Shown here: in pieces, positions 22,204 to 33,800 of the stretch
How positions within the stretch are numbered: the stretch's first letter is position 1
Layout of the letters: each line of letters opens with the position of its first letter
Origin: Dendrocalamus latiflorus
Taxonomy: Eukaryota; Streptophyta; Magnoliopsida; Poales; Poaceae
NCBI GenBank assembly: GCA_017311315.1
Contig: CM029669.1
Location: 12,824,390-12,888,389, forward strand
Reading direction: 5' to 3'
Length of the DNA: 64,000 nt
Made by a program: the position numbers and the translations under genes
The notes under the pieces: generated by a model
The model's input: the letters and a program-made list of their open reading frames with translations, nothing else
What the model was told of the DNA's origin: nothing
Database searches by the model: none

Positions 22204-24244
22204 TCATGCCAATCTTCTTCCTTGATCACTTTGTCGTTCTCTTGCTTCTGCTTCTTTCTTTCTCCACCAGCTACTTGTTTCGCTGCTGTGTGGTCTTGCT
22301 TTCGACCACGGTTCTTCATGTCGTGTTTTCTCCCGCCAACTCGGGATCCATCTTCCAGGCTTTTGACTGCCTTCTCCTGAGCTTTTGCTTGTTGCGACTA
22401 TGTCTGCTGTTTGTGGTCGATATCGATCACTTACTTCATGCAACCTGTGTCGATCACTCGAGCTAATGTTTCGACCACTCAGATCGATCCTGGGACCTGT
22501 TCGTGCAGGCGGTTGTCCGAAGTCGGCTGAGCGCATACCGCTGGTTTGCAGTGGTCGTGATGCCTTCTGACCACGTTCAAACCTTTTTTGCCGTGGTCGT
22601 AGCGTCTCCCGACCACGTTCAATCTTCGTTTGCCGTGGTCGAATGTCTTCTTGACCACGATCGATTACCACTGCCGATCCTCTTGTTACGCCTTCAGACT
22701 TTTCTTTGTCGTCTACCACGGTTTGTTTTTCATCCAACTTGTTCTTTTCGACTTCAGACTGGCCTTCGACCATCAGTAGATGAAGTCTTTCAGGCTCTGG
22801 TTCCTCCAGAACGTTCTTCATGCCATCTGGTCTCCAAATTTTCAGTGGTATCTTGTACAACCGATTTGCCATTCTTTGCACCCTCATTAGCAGCCGCCCC
22901 CTGCTGTCGAATACTCTCAGAAAGCTGTCTTTCAACTCAATCCGACACCCTTCTTCAGTTAGCTGTCCAAGACTTATGACATTGCTGCAAAGACTTGGTA
23001 TGTAATACACATCTGACAACGGTCTTTGACTTCCATCCTTGCACTTCAACAAGATTGTGCCTTTTCCTTTGATCTGAACGGTTGAGCCGTCTCCAAATTT
23101 TACTTTTCCAAGCACTCTCTCGTCTAGTTCATGAAACAACGAGTGCGTGCCCGTCATATGATTGCTTGCTCCGTTGTCGAGATACCAATCTGTTGATTGG
23201 TCTTGAGTCTCCTCTCCCTTCTCCATCAATCTAGGGAATACTCTCCCTTCATTTAGCATCACCATTGTCGGTTCAGCTATAGTGCAGTGCGACAATAGTA
23301 GAGCTGGTTCCGTTCGAGCCAGATTGACTTCCTCCTCTTTCTTCTTGTTTCTACAATTCGCTGCAAAATGCCCATACTTTTTGCAGTTGTGGCATTGTAT
23401 GTGGCTTCGACATTCAGCTGCGTAGTGGCCGAATTTCTTGCATTTGTGGCATTGCACACTTGATTTGTCGGTGTCAGAGTGACCGCTCCCACCGCCGCGT
23501 CCTCCACCTCTCTTCACATCACCGTTGTGACTTTCATGGCTCTTCTTCTTGTTTATTGTTAGTGCTTCCCACTGAGCACGAGATAGCAGCAGCTGCTCAC
23601 CTCCTTCCTTGTCTTGACGCCGTCCCTTCTGACTTTTTTCGAAGATTCGTAGATGGCCGACTGCCTCGGTCAGCGTCATCTTCGTCATGTCTCCAAATTG
23701 CTCAATCGTGCTTATGATTTGGAGAAAACTGTCGGGAACTGCACTGAACAGCCTCTCGATGACTGTTGAATCTGGCAAATCAACTCCCAGAGCCCGAATT
23801 TCGCCAGCCAAACTTGTGAGTTTTTGTGAGAACTCACCGACACCCTCGGTCTCTCCCATGACCAGGCGATCGAATTGCCTCTTCAGCACTTGTGCTCTTG
23901 CCTTCTTAACACGTTCTTCTCCAATGCGCATCTCCTTGATCGCTTCCCATGCTTCTTTTGCAGTCTCCTTCTCTGCAATGGTCATCAAGACATCGTCAGG
24001 GACAGCCTGGGATATGACGGCCAGAGCGCCCTGGTCTTTCTCCTCTTCGACCGGTGCATCTCCTTCAATTACCGCCCATACTCCTAGAGCGCGCATGACG
24101 ATCTTCATCTTTACGGCCCACAGGCCGTAGTTCGTGTCGGTTAGCATCGGAAAATGGATTGGAACCATTCCCCCTCTCATCGGTGCTTTCGGTGGAGGTA
24201 GCGTTTTCTTTTCGCCGGAACCTTCGCCACCCGCTGCTTGCTTC
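22204..24244 (-). CDS. Copia-B Gag-protease polyprotein, lacking pol
   Basis: The frame is open from the CACTA-1 border (24244) to the stop at 22204; the first internal ATG is at 24180. Numbered from there, residues 1-200 are a copia Gag (LTDTNYGLWAVKMKIVMRAL, then WEAIKEMRIGEERVKKA, QFGDMTKMTLTEAVGHLRIF). Two CCHC zinc knuckles follow at about 240-285 (CHKCKKFGHYAAEC and CHNCKKYGHFAANC). The protease motif is WYLDNGASNHMTG near 335, where the usual DTG/DSG triad reads DNG. The frame continues to YYIPSLCSNVISLGQL, then departs from copia proteins. Its last 190 or so residues are charged and Arg-rich, with repeats such as RGRETLRPRQ coded by LTR-like palindromic DNA. The true start codon is beyond the CACTA-1 break. 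An undisturbed 680-codon frame suggests recent selection or recent insertion. Confidence 0.8.
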
Positions 24245-24500
24245 CACTACTAGGGATGTGAACAGTAATGACGAACCAGTGTCGTCACTGAAGATGCCAC
24301 ATTCGTCATAGATTATAATTTGTGACGAAATTCATTTCGTCATGGAACGCGCGTCACATTTGTCGTACCGTGACGAAATTCTATTTTTCGTCATAGAACT
24401 GCTTTTGTTCAATGACGAAAGGGTCCCTGTCATAAAACACACTCTGTTTTATGACGATCGGTTTTTGTCATGGATAGGGCTATTTTTTGTCATAAACAGC
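24245..24500 (-). repeat. CACTA-1 3' terminus and subterminal repeats
   Basis: After CACTACTAG come at least eight copies of TGACGAA or its complement TTCGTCA in both orientations within about 200 bp, the arrangement to which CACTA TNPA-type proteins bind. Short repeats of GACGTGGCTGGTCCACGTGG follow at 24525-24600. Confidence 0.8.
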
Positions 24501-25020
24501 CGGCACATGCTGTAGGCTAGCGTGGCGGCTGACGTGGCTGGTCCACGTGGCGGATGGCGTGGCAGCTGACGTGGCTGGTCCACGTGGTGGACTGTGTTTG
24601 GTACACGTGTCGGCCTTGCAATGATACACGTTTCTCCCTAGGATTGGTCCACGTGTCGGGCCACGTGTTTGATTCAGAAAGCACTTGCAATTCGTCACAG
24701 AAAGATATCAATTTCATCATAGAGGCCCATATGGTTATTTCATCACAGACATCACAATTTTGAAATATTCAAATGACCCACAATTCCATAACTAAATAGA
24801 TCCAGTATTCCAGTGACCATACAACTCAATGAACAATACTCAACTCAGTCATCATCACATTCCAACTAGTTCACAGAAACAACTCAGTTCACTATCTCAG
24901 TTCACAGACTTGAACCAACTCAGTTCACAAAACCAATTCACAGCACAGAATAAACTTAAGTTGTCGACCACAAAACAACCACCAGCAAGGACCAGCAACC
25001 ACCACCAGCTCACATGCCTA

Positions 25021-28000
25021 AGAAGAGTTACCATTGTTCAAGGCCAAGATACGGCGAAGGAGCGCATTGTTCTCCTCCATTGCCTGGTTGTTTTTCTCTG
25101 TTAGCTTCTTGTACTCCTCCAACTCCTTTTGGGTCCTCGCCAGCTTTTCCTCAGCTTCTTCACTTTTCTTCTTGAGGTCCTCGAGTTCTCCTTGTAGAGC
25201 AGCCGAAGCTTGTTTTTCAGCTGCTAGTTCTTCCTGAAGCTCGCTTTCATTCGATGAAGATGATTTTGAGGGTGCGGCCGTTTTGATTCCAACATTCTTC
25301 AAGAAAGTGTTGTTGTTGCTGTTCTGGGAGAGCACCTTGGAGACCACCTGTGCACTGGTAACTGGTGTCTCACCTTCAGCAACAGGTTCTGCCCTCAAAG
25401 CTTCCATATCAGATTGAAAATGTCCCAGGAACAATCATTAGTTGGACAGACATGAGAAATAGCAAACAGATGTAACAAACAGATGAATCACTGTCAAGAA
25501 GTTCATAATATTGAGATTCTGAAATCCATATCTAACTCAATTTCATAATTTGCACAGCAAAATAAGCACAACTTTTAGCATCAGTAAGTCCACTATGTTA
25601 GCTACGGTTAGCAAACAGACTTTAGCCAAGTCGCATCAGGTATAATCAGAAATTTAGACCAAATGAGCTGAATGACATTATCTAAAAGTCGAGGCAGAAT
25701 GACATTATCTAAAAAATGAGCCAAGTCCACTATGTGCTGTCTGGGATATTTTGAACACACAACATTGTTGTTGGAAACAGCACAAGCATCTTAAAGGCAC
25801 AAGGAAACAGATGTAGGGACTTACAACTGCTTCTCTTGCTAGTTCACTTAGACCATGTTTGGAGCTGGTATGGCAGGTCTTGAAGGCCTCCACTGCATCA
25901 AGTTCTTCAATTTGTTGTGTGCTGGGTTCTGCATTGTTCCTCTTCTCCTTCTGTTAGGTAGGTAATCATTTACAGCAAAGTTCTGTCAGACAAATACAAA
26001 AGAATTTTTTGGATGAAATAAATAGGTAATAGTACAAGGTAATATTTACTTACATATGCATGTAAGTGTGCGACATAGCTGCGAGAACCCGTAGCTTGAT
26101 GATACTTGACATTACTGCGATTCTGCTTGTTCTTTTCACATGATTGCTACAAGAGAAGGAACTTGTTAGATAAGATCATATGTTTACAATGAGAAGAGCC
26201 TCTGCAAACTGAATATGAAAGAAGAATCTATGATAAGATACCCATACCATGTTCTTTGGATCAGACAACTTTGCAACAAGTGCCCTCCAGTGTTCATCAG
26301 TCATACTAGCAACAGGAGAAGTAGTCCTAAACTCATTTGCAGGTACACCATTGAAGTATTTCTGCTTCAGCCGATAACGCATTTGTCGCACCCCCGACCG
26401 CAATACATCGGTGCATGCTTCCTCTGTTGGCTTGTGTTTTGTGTTAATGGCCAATCGCCCCTAGTGATATGAAATTTGCATCGTTAGTGAGTCAATTCAG
26501 GTCATGTGATATCATAGTGTAGCATATAAAGAGTAATGCACTTACAGATAGCTTTCCCACAAAGTCTTTGTAATATTGTTCGTCTTTCTTGTACTCTTTC
26601 CAATGAGTTAGGACAAGAACCTTATCTCGAATGATGACACCAGCCTCTGATGCGAACTTGGCAGCTTGAACAGGTTCTTGTGGCCTTTTTTTTGCCTTCA
26701 GCAACAGCTATGGGCATTCTCCTTCCCATAGATCTTGTCATCCTTTCCAGCAGTATTCCCTTGGTTGGTGGCCTGGGTCTCCTTGGGGGTCGCTGTGCGG
26801 GAGCTACAGAATAGAATTTTTATTTAGATGGTTAAGTTTCATGCAAAACAGCAAAAGTGATGTCATATTTGAATGTCAAAGAAACTATAACTTGCCTTCA
26901 ATGGATTGGGTTTGATTCCCAGTCTGGTCTTCACCACCAGCTACATTGTCTTCACCAGCAGCTACATTGTCTTCACCACCAGCTACATTGTCTTCAACAC
27001 TAGCATCATTGTCTTCAACACCAGCATCACCATCTTGAGGCAACTCTTCATCTTGCACATGTCTCTGTGAAGTTAGTTGCCTTTTGTATGCTCTTGTTGA
27101 GACCCCAGGAGTTATCTCCTCTGCTCGTTGACCTGCCCTCACTCTCTTTGGTTGCCTGACTCCTGGCGCCATGTTGGGATTTTTCTTCTTCCTCTTAGTA
27201 CAGAGGATTTTCCGTCTAGTTCCTTGAGGAAACTGATAAAAAAACAACTTGTTAGTGAGCTGCATCTATAAGCAAGAGCATATATTAAAGAACAGATATG
27301 CAGGAAACAACATAAAAATGCAATGCAAATATCCTCCCTCCCCACACAAGATCGAAGAAGCACCTCGATTGCGAGGGGTTGTGGCTGCTCATCAGATTCA
27401 GTGTCATCATCATCACTATCTCCTTGAACATCATCTTCAAGGAGATACTCCGATGAGTCAGAATCTTCAGAATTTGATTTCTTGTTTGCACGATTTATTA
27501 AAAGAGGAAGCTAGATCATTGATCCCAAGTTCTTGCAACTTCCTTAAATTCTCCGCCACTTGTTTATCCCGGCTGCTTTCGTATTCAGTTTGCGGAGGTT
27601 CTTACAGGAACAGCCAAATTGTAACTATTAGAAAAAATAGGGAGTGAACAAAGAGCTAAGAGCTACTACTAATTGCAAGCTAGGTAAGAGGTAAGAGCTA
27701 CTACTACTTGCAAGCTAGGTATGACTACTTCCACAGATAATATTAAATGTTGCATCTGCCTGTTAAGATATGTTCAGGGACTATTTCAGAGCAACAAAAT
27801 GGTACAACAGACTAATACACATGAAAATGCAACAACAGAACAGTTGCACAGACAACTACTACTTGAACAAACAACATACTACATGGACAGAGAAAATAGA
27901 GAAGAGTTTTGCTTACCTTGTGATGGCGATTGTACAGATCGTTTCCTACCTTGTCCCCTTGTTGCCACCATCGCGGTTGTGGCTACGCTGCGGTACTCGT

Positions 28001-28166
28001 CGGCGGCGGTGGTCGTAGATGGGGAAGTAGAACCGGTGGTCGTCGTCGGTGGTCGTGGAAGGGGAAGAAGGCCCGGTGCGGTGAACGACGTCGAAGGGGA
28101 ACCAGATCCGTGCGACGACGGTCGGCGGTGGGGAAGTAGACTCGATGCAGCGGCAGACGTCGGCAT
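25021..28166 (-). pseudogene. CACTA-1 second gene (plant transposase, EnSpm/Transposase_24-like)
   Basis: A multi-exon gene on the minus strand. Exon 1 runs from ATG 28166 to a clean donor CAAG|GTAAGC (27917/27916). Later exons read EYESSRDKQVAENLRKLQEL and an acidic EDSDSSEYLLEDD (27600-27370), then MAPGVRQPKRVRAG with acidic repeats of the type VAGGEDN (27232-26895), VLTHWKEYKKDEQYYKDFVG (26660-26550), and CTDVLRSGVRQMRYRLKQKY plus EFRTTSPVASMTDEHW (26430-26250). The last exon codes a coiled coil (ELQEELAAEKQASAALQGEL) ending at 25021. These match the DNA-binding second protein of grass CACTA elements, which recognises the subterminal repeats. A frame slip near 27480-27510 (ASSFNKS against the expected reading) suggests decay, so it is called a pseudogene with some doubt. 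Confidence 0.65.
27645..27722. repeat. Two-copy 40-bp direct repeat in a CACTA-1 intron
   Basis: AAGAGCTACTACTA-(A/C)TTGCAAGCTAGGTA occurs twice in tandem in the first intron of the CACTA-1 second gene. Confidence 0.6.
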
Positions 28167-28197
28167 AGACCCGAATCCGGCGCGGCGGCTAGGGTTT

Positions 28198-28800
28198 CAT
28201 GGGGGCGAGAGAGAGGGGTACAGGGCGACGAGAGAGGGGGGGTGGCGGCGAATGTCGTCAGCGAGGAAGCAGCTCCTGCGCCGGCGGTGGTGCCCGGCGG
28301 CGGCGGCTAGGGTTCGGTGGGGGCGAGAGAGAGAGGTGGATGGGGCCAGAGAGAGAGGTGGAGGGGCGACGAGAGAGGGGGGGTGGCGGCGAATGTCGTC
28401 AGCGAGGAAGCAGCTCCTGCGCCGGTGGTGGTGCCCCGGCGGCAGCGGCTAGGGTTCAGTGGGGGCGAGAGAGAGGTGGATGGGGCCAGAGAGAGAGGTG
28501 GAGGGGCGACGAGAGAGGGGGGGTGGCGGCGAATGTCGTCAGCGAGGAAGCAGCTCCTGCGCCGGCGGTGGTGCCCCGGTGGCGGCGGCTAGGGTTTGGT
28601 GGGGGCGAGAGAGAGGTGGATGGGGCCAGAGAGAGAGGTGGAGGGGCGACGAGAGAGGGGGGTGGCGGCGAATGTCGTCAGCGAGGAAGCAGCTCCTACG
28701 CCGGCGGTGGTGCCCCGGTGGCGGCTAGGGTTCGGTGGGGGCGAGAGAGAGGTGGATGGGGCCAGAGAGAGGTGGAGGGGCGACGAGAGAGGGGGAGGTG
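28198..28800. repeat. Minisatellite, 140-bp unit, 4.3 copies, in the CACTA-1 leader
   Basis: The landmark GCGAATGTCGTCAGCGAGGA recurs at about 28249, 28391, 28531 and 28670 (spacings 141, 140 and 139 bp), and a partial fifth unit ends at 28800. Copies are nearly identical, so expansion is recent. The array lies just upstream of the first ATG of the CACTA-1 second gene, in the probable promoter/5'UTR. Each unit contains CTAGGGTT, a common plant leader motif. Arg/Gly-rich plus-strand frames here only reflect the repeat. Confidence 0.9.
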
Positions 28801-30885
28801 GAGTGTGCGGTGGATAAATGGGTTGGAATTTTTTTTGGCGCCCGAATATAGACCGCGCTTGAAAAAATGGCGCCCTTGAAATTTTTTTGGCTCCCTTGAA
28901 TACAGAGGGGCGGGGAAAATTTTTAGATTTTTAATTAGGGAGTTTGTACAATTGAAACCACTTTCCGGATTTTTTTCAAAATGTCCAATTTAAATTTTAT
29001 ATTATATGGCCCTGCAATTTAACCCACTTTTTCATAATATCCAAATTAAATTTTGGATTTTTTGGCCCTGCAAATTAAACCACTTTCTAAAAATCAACAA
29101 TTTTAACCAGTACATGGGATTTAAACGAGTTTCTCTAAATCTGCATTTTAGAAGTGATAGTAAGATATTCAAAATTGTAGGATACTTATTTCAGATAAAT
29201 GCCACTTTCGTTCTTACATGTTATAGTTGGTAAAGTACTCAATCTAATTCAGCAGCAGCAGTAGTGGTAGTAGTGGTGGTAGTAGTAGTAGTAAGTGTCA
29301 TCTTGAACCAAGTATTAAGTAGTAGTATAGTAGTAGTACTTACTACTCGTACTACTACACCTGAACAATGTAGTAGGAGAGTTGTAAGTACACAAACTAC
29401 TTATAAATTGTCTATCACTGGTTCACTGGTCCAACCGTTAAGAACCGGTTGGACCGTCGGTTCAATAGTTTTGGACCGGATGAATTGAACCGGCCACAAA
29501 TACATCGGACCGGTGCAATATAATGATGTACAACAAATAATTAGCATCATATAGTTGATCACATATACAAATAAGATGATAAAAAACTTAATCATATAAT
29601 TAGCTCTCAACTAATCTAGCCACAAGTCCACAACATGTACTAAAAACTAAAAAACAAGCATGACAAAATAATATATGAAGCACTTACATATTGGCGCAAA
29701 AAAGTCTTAAATAGTAATTGAAATATTTACTATTGCAAAACAATATTAAATGCTAAAATGGAGTGCATCATTGTTAGGAGCTCGTTGAGATAATTAAAAT
29801 GGATATATTATTTGTCTAATTTAGAGCTCATATGAAATAGTTATCAAATTTTGAAATAAAAAAGAAAATGCTAGCAAAAGTCAACACACACGCTTCTCCG
29901 CCTGCTCTGCCGGCCCCCTCTCTCCACTCGACCCTCCGCTTGCCGCGCCGCCGGTGTCCTTCTCCGCCCACCGCCCACCGTCGCTGCCTGCCGGCCCCCG
30001 GCCTCCAGCCTCCGCCTGCTATGCCGCCCGGCGCCCTCATCCCAATCCTTTCCTCTCGGCCCACTGCCCCCGCTCTGACTGGAAGCGCCCCCTCTATCGG
30101 GCCGCTGCTCTGCCGATGCGCAACGCCCCCAACGCCAAGCCTGCGCGCCCCCTCCGCCTCGGCCCTCGGCGCCCGTGCGAAACCCGTCGGCCGGCACACC
30201 CGCCGACCCGCGGTTGGCACGTCCAGTGGCGAATCCAGAATAAAAAATAAGGGTGGGCTGAAAAATTATACATTTTTATGCTAGATCATAAGTTTTTGTA
30301 GAATTATTGGCTCTACACCTTGAATGACTAAACTATTTTGTAAGAAACATAGTTTTGTATTCTTGTGCAATCAAATTCATTGCTTCATGCATGAATAAAA
30401 GCAAAGTAAAAAGAGAGATACAGCGGAGGTATCTCGCTAAATATGTCTCGCTCGGTGTAGCACATCATCAAATCATTCTAAAGTTAGAGGACTAATTAAA
30501 AAGTGAATTGTAATTTGTAAACCTAATAAAAAATATCAGATGCAGAGCAAAACATCTTCTCAAAATTCTTGAGTTCTTCTCGTCGGCGTCGTCGCCAGGG
30601 TCGCCGCAGGAGGGGGGGTGTTCGGCTGGTTAGACTGGGTTGTTCCGTAGTTGAGGAAGAGACGTCTTGAGCACTTTGCGCGTGGTTTGTAGTATATTCT
30701 GTTTCACAGCAGGTGCTGAACATTTTGAGAAAAATTTTGACTCAACTCAACTCTCCATTCTCTTCCCCAATGGACCAACACTGCCTGCAGTTAAAACACA
30801 TTTTGAGAAAAATTTCAGTTAAAACATATGATTTCTTTATAGAAAATTTTCAGAAAACCAACTAAAGAGGAATAAGTATGTACCT
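28801..30885. other. CACTA-1 intergenic region between its two genes
   Basis: No gene is recognised. AT-rich text at 28800-29240 contains related short motifs around a TTGGATTTTTTGGCCCTGCAA theme. GC-rich DNA at 29900-30230 is probably a leader or inserted fragment; the following GTGGCGAATCCAGAAT looks like a common grass repeat, identity unknown. Confidence 0.4.
29250..29362 (+). repeat. Trinucleotide microsatellite region (AGT/GTG)n
   Basis: Imperfect runs of AGT, GGT and ACT triplets, interrupted in the middle, cover roughly 110 bp. Confidence 0.8.
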
Positions 30886-30889
30886 TGCG

Positions 30890-33800
30890 TATCCTAGAAA
30901 TCATCATCTTCATCGTCGTCGTCTAGGCACATGTCGTCATTGTTCTCATTGCCACCATCACTACAATATTGCAGTACAGTTTCACCTTCATCCTCATCCT
31001 CACTATCTTCAGGAATTGTAGCTTGCTTCTTATAAGGTCTACTAAATTAGCTTCAAGTATAGTGGCTTCTCCACCTGACATGCGTCATATTTGCATATGT
31101 TTACATGTCATTTTACCCCATTATTTTTCGCATTTCGAGATCATTTATCATCATTTACACGTTTTTCTATAATTAATTGCTCGAATTGGATCATTTTACA
31201 TTTTTTTGCAATTTTCCACAGGCCGGCGCGATCTAGGCGCATAAACGACAAATCTGGACTGCTCCGTACAAATGTGCGCGTTGTCACGGACGCGTAGGAT
31301 CAAACCGCGCTGAAAACGGAGTTTCCAAGGGCCAGAAAAGAAGAAATGAAATGGGAGATGGACTGATTTGTAATCCCTAAATATTAGGAGGACTAAACTG
31401 CAAAGTGCCAAAACCCCATCTCCTCAATAGCCGCCGCCGCCGCCGGTGGGGAGACTGGAGCCCGGTTCTACTCCTCCCCAACCTCCCTTGCTTCCTCCTG
31501 AGTCCCACCTTCTCCAGCCACGGCGCCGGCGAGGCCGGGCCATCTCGCCGGCGGCCACCCGTGCCATCCCCTCACCGCCATCTTGCTCTCCCTTCTCCAC
31601 CTTGCTCTTCCTCTGCAGCACCCGCAGCGCCGCCGCACATCCCTTCTCCGCCACGCCTCTTCTCCACCGGCGGTTTCCTCCCTTCTCTGCTCTCCTCCAC
31701 CGGCCGCCACCTTGCTCTCCCTCCGGTGCGCCACTTCTCTCCTCTTCCTTTATCGCTCTCCTCCAGCGCCTTCTCCATCCAAGCGCCGCCAATCCAAGCC
31801 CCCACTGCTTCTCCCCAAATCCCCTTCTCCGCCTTCTCACCCGCCACCTCAACCTCCTCTTCACCGAGCGCCGCCCCTGCGCCATCACCGTCGGTCAACC
31901 GCACCACCAAGCGCCGGGACGCCGCGACTTCTCCACCCCTTCAGCGCCGCTCCACTGCTCCCTCCGTGCGCCGACACCGACGGCGACCCATTCACCGACC
32001 GCCACCTCTTCACCACGCCGGCGCCGCTCCTCTGCTGCTCCTCATCTTCACCGACCCAACTGCTCCCTCTGCTTCATGTTCTTCAAACGGTCCATTCTAG
32101 TTCCTCTTGATTTTCTTCTAATTCTCAATTACTGTTCAACTATTTTCTTCTTTGTTGATTATGTATGCACTGTGATTGTGAGATGAGAACTGGGAATTAT
32201 GCACTGTGGTGAATGTTTGTGCTCACTGAGATGCTATTTGTGATTAGATGTCAATCTGTTCATGTGGTATTTGCTCAGTGATTGTGATGTGTGTGCAGCA
32301 ATAATGCTCTCTGTTAATTTGTTCTAAGTGAATTGTTCAGCTCATGTGATTATGCTCTGTTCTTCACTTGTTAGTACAGTTGGGTTAGTTTATTTGTCTG
32401 TGTTTAGAGTTAGTGTCTTGTGCTTGTGCGGGTGTTAGTCTCCTTGTGTTTGTTTGTGCGATTTAGTTAGCCGGCGACCGTCTCCTTTCCCTCTTGCTAT
32501 CTCAATCCCCCTCCTTGCTTCTCGACCTGCCTCTTTTCTCTCCCTTCCGCGGTCGTTAGTTAGTTAAGTCGTGCGTTCGTCGTAGTCTTGTGTTTGTCGT
32601 CCTGTCGCAATCGACTAGTTAGCCGTCGACCGTCTTCCCTCTCTTTCTCTCTCGACTCTCTCCCTGCTTCTAGACTCCCCCAGTGCTTCTCGACTTCCCT
32701 CTTTCTTTCTTGCGGTCGATAGTTATTTAGGTCGTCAGTCGGTAGATGTTTTGTTCGTTCGTTTGGTAGTCGTGTTCAATCGTTTAGTCGTTGTGTCATT
32801 CGTGCGTCGTTCGTCTAGTCTTTCGTCGTTTTGTTCGTTCGGTCGTACGACGTCAATTTGTACGGTCGTTCGTCCCGTCGTCGTTGGTTCGTTTGTTTAG
32901 TTAGTTCGTTTGGTTGTTTTAGTCATTTTAGTTTAGTTTTCTCCCCCGTTTCATTTGACCTAGCTTTAGTTGAGCATTAGTAGCCTCAGTCTAGTCCCTG
33001 TGGAGAACACGACACTCGCCGCTATTTCAGTGGCAACCCGTGCACTTGCGGGTGTGCTATTTTTGCACGATCAAGCACCACCCTGAAGATTGTGCGTAAC
33101 CTCATGAACATCACCTTCTTGCACTTCATGCTCAGTATCAGAACAATGATCATCCTGATGCACATCATGACTGGGTTCATCTTTTTCAGCCACATCATAA
33201 ATATTCCTATGTTCAAATTTTTGCACAACTCGCCATTCTTTGCCTAAAGATGTGTCTTGCAAGTAAAATATCTTTCTCGATTGAGTTGGCAAGATGAAAG
33301 GGTCAGTCTTGTACCATAATGACTGCACATTGATGGATTTGAAATGTCCGTCATCTCGAATGCCTCTTGTCTTGCCACCTTGGTTGTACCAATCGCATCG
33401 AAATAGAACCACAGACCGACGTGCTTCAAAATTGGAGTTATATTGCAACTCAATTATCTCCTTAAGGACACCATAAAAATCAATGTTTTCCCCATCATGT
33501 GTACCTTCGGTCATTACACCACTATTTTGTGTCGTAGGTACTTCTCACGGTCCACAGTGCTATACCGCACTCCATTAACAATGCAAGCTGCACAGGTCTT
33601 GACTCGGAGATCTGGGCCACATGAAAGTGCATACAATCCTTCACTAACCTCTTCTGGTTTCTCCGCCCATAGCTTCACAATCTGGGGTGCAATAAAAGTA
33701 CTCAGATCACCAATTATATATGGCTCCTAAACCATTTATGAAAGCTGAAAACACAAGGTCTAGTTACTTACATGGCTCCTAAACCATTTTGGAAATCCTT

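Larger units (their letters stand above)
21491..24244 (-). mobile_element. Copia-B, 3' part (minus strand): LTR plus Gag-protease frame
   Basis: This is the 3' portion of a copia-type element: a 646-bp LTR (21491-22136), a polypurine tract, and a long frame coding Gag and protease (22204-24244). The body is cut off at 24245 by the terminus of CACTA-1. Integrase, reverse transcriptase and RNase H are absent, although the sequence runs unbroken from protease to LTR, so the element was non-autonomous. The matching 5' LTR lies at 45931-46569 in the opposite orientation. Confidence 0.85.

Noticed and set aside
23460..24130. Plus-strand frames of up to 147 codons opposite Copia-B
   Set aside because: Antisense shadows of the Gag-protease frame, which has clear domains.
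27721..28879. Plus-strand Arg/Gly-rich frames with repeated blocks
   Set aside because: Antisense to the CACTA-1 second gene and made of the 140-bp minisatellite.
31405..32186. Overlapping Pro/Ser-rich frames, up to 246 codons
   Set aside because: Inside the solo LTR 31076-33077; composition-driven.
33022..33228. Separate small minus-strand frame next to the TNP2 exon
   Set aside because: Out-of-frame shadow of the DUF4216-like TNP2 exon at 33514-33071.
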